NCBI GenBank assembly: GCA_027490485.1
Contig: JAIXYA010000111.1
Span: 1 to 5,903 of the forward strand
Source: Comamonadaceae bacterium
GTDB taxonomy: Bacteria; Pseudomonadota; Gammaproteobacteria; Burkholderiales; Burkholderiaceae_C
Length of the DNA: 5,903 nucleotides
Direction: 5' to 3'
A program made the translations under genes and the position numbers. Positions 1 through 4,567 of the stretch are shown here, piece after piece. Under the pieces are notes generated by a model that worked only from the letters and a program-made list of their open reading frames with translations, was not told where the DNA came from and did no database searches. Each line of letters begins with the position of its first letter. Within the stretch, counting starts at the first letter, position 1.

Positions 1-162
1 TCTGCCATCACGCAGTTGGCGCTAGACCATGGCTTACCGATTGCCAATGCGATTCTCACCACCGAAGACCTGCCCCAAGCCGTGGCACGTCAAACCGACA
101 AGGGCCGCGATGCGGCGCGGGTTGCGGTGGAAATGGCACTGTTGATGCAAAGCCTCTCATGA
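1..162 (+). CDS. ribH: 6,7-dimethyl-8-ribityllumazine synthase, C-terminal part
   Basis: This is the last 53 codons of lumazine synthase, the penultimate enzyme of riboflavin synthesis. It condenses 5-amino-6-ribitylaminouracil with 3,4-dihydroxy-2-butanone 4-phosphate and normally assembles into pentamers or 60-mers in the cytoplasm. The 5' end lies before the window, so the catalytic histidine region is not seen. What is visible is the family's C-terminal signature: [13 protein letters not shown], then an Arg/Lys-Gly loop ([10 protein letters not shown]), then the closing helix [12 protein letters not shown]. From memory of E. coli RibH, the loop between Arg and Lys-Gly is about four residues shorter here. 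The TGA stop overlaps the nusB start in an ATGA, the classic ribH-nusB linkage, so the two are almost certainly co-transcribed. Confidence 0.93.
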   Translation, partial: SAITQLALDHGLPIANAILTTEDLPQAVARQTDKGRDAARVAVEMALLMQSLS

Positions 163-656
163 CAGACCACAACCTACGCCGCGCCAGTGCCCGTGCGGCC
201 CGTACCCGGGCGCGCGGTTTTGCATTGCAAGCGCTGTACCAAGTGATGGTGGGTGGCAACCCTGCCGATGAGGTCGACATTTTTACCCGCGATCTGAGTG
301 GATTTAATAAGGCAGATGCAGTGCATTTTGATGCCCTGCTGCACGGCTGTGCCGAACAAGCCACTGCGCTGGATTCGCTGATTCTGCCGATGTTGGACCG
401 CAAGTTGACCGAGCTCTCCCCGATTGAACATGCGGTGCTTTGGATTGGCGCTTACGAGTTGCAGCATTGCATCGATATTCCTTGGCGTGTGGTGTTGAAT
501 GAATGCATCGATTTGGCCAAAGAGTTTGGCGGCACCGATGGCCACAAATACGTGAACGCCGTGCTCAACCAACTCGCACCACAATTGCGCGCTACCGAGG
601 TAGAGGCTGACCGCAAAACACCTAGCACCGACTCACCCACAGCAGCCACCGAATAA
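159..656 (+). CDS. nusB: Transcription antitermination factor NusB
   Basis: NusB binds boxA RNA together with NusE (ribosomal protein S10) and helps RNA polymerase read through rRNA operons. The 165-residue product is all-helical in family terms. It has an Arg-rich N-terminus ([15 protein letters not shown], residues 7-21) that continues into ALQALYQ, the RNA-binding helix. The central [17 protein letters not shown] (85-101) and the C-terminal INE/LAKEFG...[13 protein letters not shown] equivalent (113-141) follow E. coli NusB closely. It is longer than E. coli NusB (139 residues) because of N-terminal extra residues and a polar tail (147-165, rich in Thr, Ser and acidic residues) that is probably disordered. 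The start at 159 overlaps the ribH stop by 4 bases. No strong Shine-Dalgarno is seen, which fits translational coupling. Confidence 0.96.
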   Translation: MTDHNLRRASARAARTRARGFALQALYQVMVGGNPADEVDIFTRDLSGFNKADAVHFDALLHGCAEQATALDSLILPMLDRKLTELSPIEHAVLWIGAYELQHCIDIPWRVVLNECIDLAKEFGGTDGHKYVNAVLNQLAPQLRATEVEADRKTPSTDSPTAATE

Positions 657-658
657 AC

Positions 659-1849
659 ATGCGCATCACGCAACGCGCCCAACGCATCGAGCCTTTCTAT
701 GTGATGGAAATGGCCAAAGCGGCGCAACGTATCGCTGCCGAGGTCAAGCACACCGATCAACCCATGGTGTTCCTCAATATTGGCGAACCCGATTTCACCG
801 CCCCACCCTTGGTTCAAGCGGCTGCTGAGCGCGTTGTGCGCGATGGTCAAACCCAGTACACGAATGCCTTAGGCTTGGACGCTTTGCGTGAGCGCATCAG
901 TGCTTGGTATGGATCGCGGTTTGGGGTGCAAGTGCCTGCGCGTCGTGTCGTGGTCACAGCAGGTGCATCCGGGGCGTTACTGCTGGCCTGCATGGCCTTG
1001 ATTGAAGATGGTGACGAGGTGCTGATGCCCGACCCCAGCTACCCCTGCAACCGACACTTCGTCAGTGCAGCCCAGGGACGTGCCGTGCTTTTGCCCACCC
1101 ATGCGGCCCAACGCTTTCAGCTGAGTGCGGCGCAAGTTCAAGCTAACTGGCGCCAGCAGACCCGCGGGGTGTTGCTGGCTTCGCCCTCAAACCCGACGGG
1201 CACATCGGTGGCTGCCGCAGAGCTCAAAGCCATCCATGGCGTGGTGCAACAACACGGCGGCATCACCCTGGTGGATGAAATTTATTTAGGGCTGAGCTAT
1301 GACGACGCCTTCGCGCAAACCGCTTTGGCCATCGACGACCAGATCATCAGCATCAACAGCTTTTCAAAGTACTTCAATATGACTGGTTGGCGCTTGGGGT
1401 GGTTGGTGGTGCCCGATAGCTTGGTGCCCGTGATGGAGCGCTTGGCACAAAACCTGTTTATTTGCCCAAGCACTGTGTCACAACACGCGGCCTTGGCTTG
1501 CTTTGAACCCGAGAGTCTGAGCGTCTATGAAGAGCGACGTGCAGCCTTCAAAGCCCGGCGAGACAGTTTTATTCCCCAACTCAACGCCATGGGTTTGACG
1601 GTGCCGGTGATGCCCGATGGCGCGTTTTACGCTTGGGCTGATTGCCGCGACGCTTGCCGCCGCCTTGGCTTGCCAGACAGTTGGGCCTTTACCGAGCACC
1701 TGATGCAACACGCCCATGTGGCGGTCACCCCTGGGCGTGACTTTGGCACACATGCGCCAGGTGACTATGTGCGTTTCTCAACCGCGTCATCTTTACAAGA
1801 CTTGAACACGGCCGCTAAGCGCATACACAGTCTTTTGGAGGCTGCATGA
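659..1849 (+). CDS. Class I/II pyridoxal-phosphate-dependent aminotransferase
   Basis: A cytoplasmic fold-type I aminotransferase (COG0436, aspartate aminotransferase superfamily) of 396 residues, a normal length. Visible active-site elements in order are: NIGEPDF (40-46), Tyr67 in QYTNALG, the phosphate-binding turn TAGASGA (100-106), Asn178 in SPSNPTGT, Asp206 and Tyr209 in VDEIY, the Schiff-base Lys237 in SFSKYFNMTGWRLGW with Arg245 contacting phosphate, and Arg372 in GDYVRFS for the substrate carboxylate. All key residues are intact, so it should be active. The substrate cannot be read from sequence: alanine, aspartate, glutamate or another amino acid are all possible, so no symbol is given. 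It starts 2 bases after nusB and its stop overlaps ybgC by 4 bases, so it sits inside the housekeeping operon. No clear Shine-Dalgarno precedes ATG 659, but the N-terminus RIEPFYVMEMAKAAQ fits the family. Confidence 0.92.
   Translation: MRITQRAQRIEPFYVMEMAKAAQRIAAEVKHTDQPMVFLNIGEPDFTAPPLVQAAAERVVRDGQTQYTNALGLDALRERISAWYGSRFGVQVPARRVVVTAGASGALLLACMALIEDGDEVLMPDPSYPCNRHFVSAAQGRAVLLPTHAAQRFQLSAAQVQANWRQQTRGVLLASPSNPTGTSVAAAELKAIHGVVQQHGGITLVDEIYLGLSYDDAFAQTALAIDDQIISINSFSKYFNMTGWRLGWLVVPDSLVPVMERLAQNLFICPSTVSQHAALACFEPESLSVYEERRAAFKARRDSFIPQLNAMGLTVPVMPDGAFYAWADCRDACRRLGLPDSWAFTEHLMQHAHVAVTPGRDFGTHAPGDYVRFSTASSLQDLNTAAKRIHSLLEAA
1837..1841 (+). promoter_or_regulatory. Ribosome binding site of ybgC
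   Basis: GGAGG lies inside the last codons of the aminotransferase gene, 4 bases before ATG 1846. The spacing is short but the match to the anti-Shine-Dalgarno is perfect. It supports the start that overlaps the upstream stop. Confidence 0.7.
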
Positions 1850-2247
1850 GTTTTGAGTTCCCCATTCGGGTCTATTGGGAAGACACCGACGCAGGTGGCA
1901 TCGTGGTTTATGCCAACTATTTAAAGTTTTTTGAGCGTGCCCGTACCGAGTGGCTGCGGCATTTGGGCATCGAACAACAAGCCTTGCGCGAAGCCACCGG
2001 TGGCATGTTTGTGGTGGTTGAAACCCAGTTGAAATACCACAAACCCGCTCAGCTTGATGACTTATTGACCGTCAACGCCAACATGCTGAACAAAGGCCGC
2101 TCTAGCTTGGTGATCACCCAACAAGCTTGGCGACAAGCCACCGAACCCGTGCTGCTGTGCGAAGGTACGATTCGCATTGGCTGGGTTCAAGCTGCCAGCC
2201 TCAAGCCCGACCGCATTCCCCCTTCCATTTTGGAGCGTTTGATATGA
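1846..2247 (+). CDS. ybgC: Tol-Pal associated acyl-CoA thioesterase YbgC
   Basis: A 133-residue hot-dog fold thioesterase of the 4-hydroxybenzoyl-CoA thioesterase type, nearly the same length as E. coli YbgC (134). Family members hydrolyse acyl-CoAs in the cytoplasm and are linked to phospholipid metabolism; the gene conventionally heads the tol-pal operon. The signature is YWEDTDAGGIVVYANYLKF (10-28) followed by FERARTEWLR (29-38). Asp15 is the expected catalytic aspartate, by alignment with Asp18 of H. influenzae YbgC. The gammaproteobacterial VVYHA stretch reads IVVYAN here, so Tyr replaces the His. The gene overlaps the aminotransferase stop and the tolQ start by 4 bases each. GGAGG at 1837-1841 fixes the start. 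Confidence 0.95.
   Translation: MSFEFPIRVYWEDTDAGGIVVYANYLKFFERARTEWLRHLGIEQQALREATGGMFVVVETQLKYHKPAQLDDLLTVNANMLNKGRSSLVITQQAWRQATEPVLLCEGTIRIGWVQAASLKPDRIPPSILERLI
2231..2235 (+). promoter_or_regulatory. Ribosome binding site that fixes the tolQ start
   Basis: TGGAG, 8 bases before ATG 2244 and inside the 3' end of ybgC. It decides in favour of ATG 2244 over the in-frame upstream start at 2127, which would add 39 residues lying wholly over ybgC. Confidence 0.7.
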
Positions 2248-2939
2248 ACCAAGAGTTTTCCATTGTTCAGTTGTTGTTAGATGCAAGCTGGGTTGTTCAG
2301 GCGGTTGTGCTCCTGCTGCTGTTCGTGTCTCTGATGAGTTGGACCGCCATTTTTCGCAAGCTCTTGTCGCTCAGTGATGTGCAACGTTTGAACGATGAGT
2401 TTGAGCGAGAGTTTTGGTCGGGTAAAAGCTTACAAGAGTTGTTTGCCGCAGCTCAGCAAAACGCTAAGCTGGCAGGCCCGATGGAGCGTATTTTTGCCAG
2501 TGGCATGCGCGAATACCAAAAACTGCGTGAACGACGCATCACAGACAGCGGCTTGCTAATGGACGGTGCCCGCCGTGCCATGCGTGCCAGCCTACAACGT
2601 GAAATGGATGCGATTGAATCTAACTTGTCTATGTTGGCGTCTGTAGGCTCAGTATCGCCTTATGTCGGTCTGTTTGGTACGGTGTGGGGCATCATGCATG
2701 CGTTCACCGGTTTGGCACAAATGCAGCAAGTCACCTTGGCCAAGGTTGCCCCTGGCATCGCCGAAGCCTTGGTCGCTACTGCCATTGGTTTGTTTGCAGC
2801 TATTCCTGCGGTGCTGGCCTTTAACCGTTTTTCTCGCGACATTGACCGCGTGGCCAACCGACTGGAAACCTTCATCGAAGAATTCTCGAATATCTTGCAA
2901 CGCAATGTGGGTGCGCAAGCCACCACACTGACACGCTAA
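2244..2939 (+). CDS. tolQ: Tol-Pal system inner-membrane protein TolQ
   Basis: TolQ is the proton-channel/stator subunit of the TolQRA motor (MotA/TolQ/ExbB family). With TolR it uses proton motive force to energise TolA for outer-membrane constriction at division. The 231-residue product matches E. coli (230). Three membrane segments are visible at about 16-37, 131-156 and 170-193, with the large cytoplasmic domain (about 40-130) between the first two. The pore-lining threonines are present: Thr146 in GLFGTVWGIM and Thr179 in LVATAIGLF, one position off E. coli Thr145 and Thr178. The real start is ATG 2244: it gives the family length, overlaps the ybgC stop by 4 bases and follows a TGGAG site. 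tolR follows after 15 bases. Confidence 0.97.
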   Translation: MNQEFSIVQLLLDASWVVQAVVLLLLFVSLMSWTAIFRKLLSLSDVQRLNDEFEREFWSGKSLQELFAAAQQNAKLAGPMERIFASGMREYQKLRERRITDSGLLMDGARRAMRASLQREMDAIESNLSMLASVGSVSPYVGLFGTVWGIMHAFTGLAQMQQVTLAKVAPGIAEALVATAIGLFAAIPAVLAFNRFSRDIDRVANRLETFIEEFSNILQRNVGAQATTLTR

Positions 2940-2942
2940 AGC

Positions 2943-2946
2943 GAGG
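2943..2946 (+). promoter_or_regulatory. Ribosome binding site of tolR
   Basis: GAGG lies in the 15-base tolQ-tolR gap, 8 bases before ATG 2955. It supports that start over the in-frame Met codons 9 and 14 of the same frame. Confidence 0.65.
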
Positions 2947-2954
2947 CCAGACAC

Positions 2955-3398
2955 ATGTCCTCGTCTACCCCTCGCAGCATGCGACGACGCACCATGAGCG
3001 ATATCAATATGGTGCCCTTTATTGATGTGATGCTGGTGCTGCTCATCATCTTCATGGTGACCGCGCCTTTGATGGCGCCCAGCATGATTGACATTCCCAC
3101 GGTGGGCAAGGCCAGTGCTGTTCCTGATCAAGTCATCACGGTGGAGATCGACAAAAAGCTCACCATCATGGTCAAGTCACGCAGTGCTTCAAACGCACCT
3201 GGCACCGATGTCAAACAAACCGCAACCATGGACAACGTTGCCGCCCTGACCTTGCAACTGCAAGCTGGCAACGCCGCCACGCCGGTGGTCATCAGTGCTG
3301 ACAAACACATCGCTTATGAAAATGTCGTCAAGCTGATGGACAGTTTGCAACGCGCTGGTGTTCAGCGTGTAGGTTTATCGGTTCAACTCAACGATTGA
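2955..3398 (+). CDS. tolR: Tol-Pal system protein TolR
   Basis: TolR (ExbD/TolR family) is the single-span partner of TolQ. It carries the protonatable aspartate of the motor and a periplasmic domain that contacts peptidoglycan. At 147 residues it is close to E. coli TolR (142). A basic cytoplasmic tail (RSMRRR, 7-12) leads into SDINMVPFIDVMLVLLIIF. Asp24 is the expected proton-carrying residue (E. coli Asp23) at the start of the membrane helix, about 20-40. TAPLM follows, then a periplasmic domain to residue 147 ending VQRVGLSVQLND. The segment from about 73 to 88 is polar and looks like a flexible loop. The gene sits 15 bases after tolQ and 10 before tolA, as expected for a coordinated stator set. 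Confidence 0.96.
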   Translation: MSSSTPRSMRRRTMSDINMVPFIDVMLVLLIIFMVTAPLMAPSMIDIPTVGKASAVPDQVITVEIDKKLTIMVKSRSASNAPGTDVKQTATMDNVAALTLQLQAGNAATPVVISADKHIAYENVVKLMDSLQRAGVQRVGLSVQLND

Positions 3399-3408
3399 CA
3401 TAGACGGT

Positions 3409-4245
3409 ATGCGTTCTGGAGAAGCCCACTTGGAATTTGCGCCAACACCGGAAGGCGGACCAGGCCGTGCGCTGGTGTTGGCCTTGGCAGTGCATGCTTT
3501 GCTGTTATTGGCTTTGAACTGGGGCACCTTGTGGTCGCAACAGCCGCAAGACATGAGCGTGGAAGCCGAGTTATGGTCGGCGATACCCCAACCGGTTGCA
3601 CCCAAATCGCAACTGCCTCTTGAGCCTGATGTGCCCCCTACGCCTGAACCCGAGCCGCAACCCGAGCCCCCCTCCCCCGTTGCGCCACCCGTCAAGCCCA
3701 CAGAAACACCCAAGCCTGTGGTCGACCCGCAAATCGCCATTGACAAGTTGAAAAAGAAACAAGCTGAGGAAAAACAGCAGCAGGCGCAAGAAGACAAAAA
3801 AGCCAAACGCAAAGCTGAGAAGGAAGAAGAAGACAAACGTCAAGCGCAAGAAAAAAAAGAAGCCGAGGCGCGACACCAAGCGGCCGTCAAGCGATTGCAA
3901 TCCATGGCAGGGTCTGCCGGCACGCCAGTGGACACCGGCGTAGCACCCAAAGCCAGTGGCCCATCAGCAAGCTACATCGGCCGCTTACGTGCCAAAGTCA
4001 AACCCAACATCACCTTCCCCGACAACTTGTTGCAAAACGTGGTGGGCAATCCCACGGCTGAAGTGGAAGTGACTTGCAGTCCCAGCGGCAAAATCGAGGA
4101 TGTGAATTTACTCAAACCTAGCGGTAATAAAGCATGGGATGACGCGGTGGTCAACGGCCTTTACAAAACCGCCATGTTGCCGCGTGATGTGGATGGCAGT
4201 GTGCCGACACGGCTGGTGTTCAGCTTTCGCCCCCGAGGCGATTAA
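3409..4245 (+). CDS. tolA: Cell envelope integrity protein TolA
   Basis: TolA is the periplasm-spanning arm moved by TolQR, reaching to TolB/Pal at the outer membrane. Of its 278 residues, the N-terminus has one membrane anchor (about 20-42) with His29, the likely equivalent of His22 in the E. coli SHLS motif. A Pro-rich stretch follows (60-107; 20 Pro in 48 residues, with EP-rich then KP repeats). Next is a Lys/Glu/Gln/Ala-rich helical segment without Pro or Gly (about 108-166), and finally the globular TolA/TonB C-terminal domain (about 186-278; SPSGKIEDVNLLKPSG, AWDDAV, RLVFSFRP). A single Cys (223) lies in the C-terminal domain. It is much shorter than E. coli TolA (421), the loss being in the helical region. 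No good Shine-Dalgarno precedes ATG 3409, but it is the only usual start codon after the in-frame stop at 3370, so coupling to tolR is likely. No tolB follows. Confidence 0.95.
   Translation: MRSGEAHLEFAPTPEGGPGRALVLALAVHALLLLALNWGTLWSQQPQDMSVEAELWSAIPQPVAPKSQLPLEPDVPPTPEPEPQPEPPSPVAPPVKPTETPKPVVDPQIAIDKLKKKQAEEKQQQAQEDKKAKRKAEKEEEDKRQAQEKKEAEARHQAAVKRLQSMAGSAGTPVDTGVAPKASGPSASYIGRLRAKVKPNITFPDNLLQNVVGNPTAEVEVTCSPSGKIEDVNLLKPSGNKAWDDAVVNGLYKTAMLPRDVDGSVPTRLVFSFRPRGD
3850..3859 (+). other. A8 run with slippery heptamer in tolA
   Basis: Eight consecutive A (3851-3858) lie in the coiled-coil part of tolA and read in frame as GAA AAA AAA GAA (Glu148-Lys-Lys-Glu). This contains A AAA AAA, a sequence of the type that allows -1 ribosomal slippage or polymerase slippage. 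Whether slippage occurs is unknown; Lys-rich segments yield such runs by chance. Confidence 0.4.
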
Positions 4246-4258
4246 AACCGTTACTGGC

Positions 4259-4552
4259 CTAGAGACCTTCGAGCATCACCAAGGTACGCTGGGTACAGCT
4301 TTGGCTGATGGGCAAAATCTGCTGGTAGGCGGGTGAATCATAAAAAGTTTGAGCCTGCGCCATGGACGGAAAACGCAGCAGCACCAAACGGGTGGGCGAC
4401 CACAACTGGTTTTCTTTCACCACCAATTGCCCGCCGCGTGCCAAATACTCGCCGCCAAAGCTCTCCACCAAAGGCTTGGCTAAAAGTTTGTATTTCTCCA
4501 TCTCTTCATCGTTGGTGATCAGGGTATCGACAATGATGTAGGCGGCTGACAT
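4259..4552 (-). CDS. DUF1330 domain-containing protein
   Basis: A 97-residue protein of the DUF1330 family (PF07045), a small ferredoxin-like alpha/beta-barrel dimer fold related to ABM/EthD-like proteins; no general biochemical role is established. The family pattern is clear: AYIIVDTLITN (4-14), EEMEKYKLLAKPLVESFGGE (16-35), YLARGGQLVV (36-45), then SPTRLVLLRFPS and the AQTFYDSPAYQQIL helix before a less typical C-terminus. Length is normal for the family and no signal peptide is seen, so it should be cytoplasmic. It lies 15 bases after the sensor kinase stop with its own AAGGA site, so it is probably co-transcribed with that gene. Its 3' end faces tolA tail to tail with 13 bases between. 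The link to the kinase is inferred from position only. Confidence 0.88.
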   Translation of the reverse strand: MSAAYIIVDTLITNDEEMEKYKLLAKPLVESFGGEYLARGGQLVVKENQLWSPTRLVLLRFPSMAQAQTFYDSPAYQQILPISQSCTQRTLVMLEGL

Positions 4553-4559
4553 AGGGAGA

Positions 4560-4564
4560 TCCTT
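4560..4564 (-). promoter_or_regulatory. Ribosome binding site of the DUF1330 gene
   Basis: Read on the minus strand, AAGGA ends 7 bases before the ATG at 4552-4550, within the 15-base gap after the kinase stop. It gives the small gene independent initiation rather than reliance on coupling. Confidence 0.65.
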
Positions 4565-4567
4565 GCA

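Noticed and set aside
174..850. Minus-strand open frames opposite nusB and the start of the aminotransferase gene
   Set aside because: They overlap well-recognised genes in full and show no domain-like pattern.
2127..2243. N-terminal extension of TolQ by 39 residues
   Set aside because: It lies entirely over ybgC in another frame, is not membrane- or TolQ-like, and ATG 2244 has a proper ribosome binding site and gives the family length.
2649..3131. His-rich minus-strand frame opposite tolQ/tolR
   Set aside because: Antisense of conserved membrane-helix codons; the His residues come from ATG/GTG codons read in reverse.
3375..3836. Long minus-strand open frame, Ser/Gly-rich, opposite tolA
   Set aside because: It is the antisense shadow of the Pro/Glu-rich tolA repeat region; low complexity and no family resemblance.
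3571..3900. Phe/Leu-rich minus-strand frame that looks hydrophobic
   Set aside because: It arises from reading the Lys/Glu-rich coiled-coil codons of tolA backwards (AAA/GAA to TTT/TTC), a known artefact.
4227..4241. Hairpin TCGCC/GGCGA with a 5-base loop as a terminator
   Set aside because: The stem is only 5 bp, lies in the tolA coding sequence and has no T run after it on either strand.
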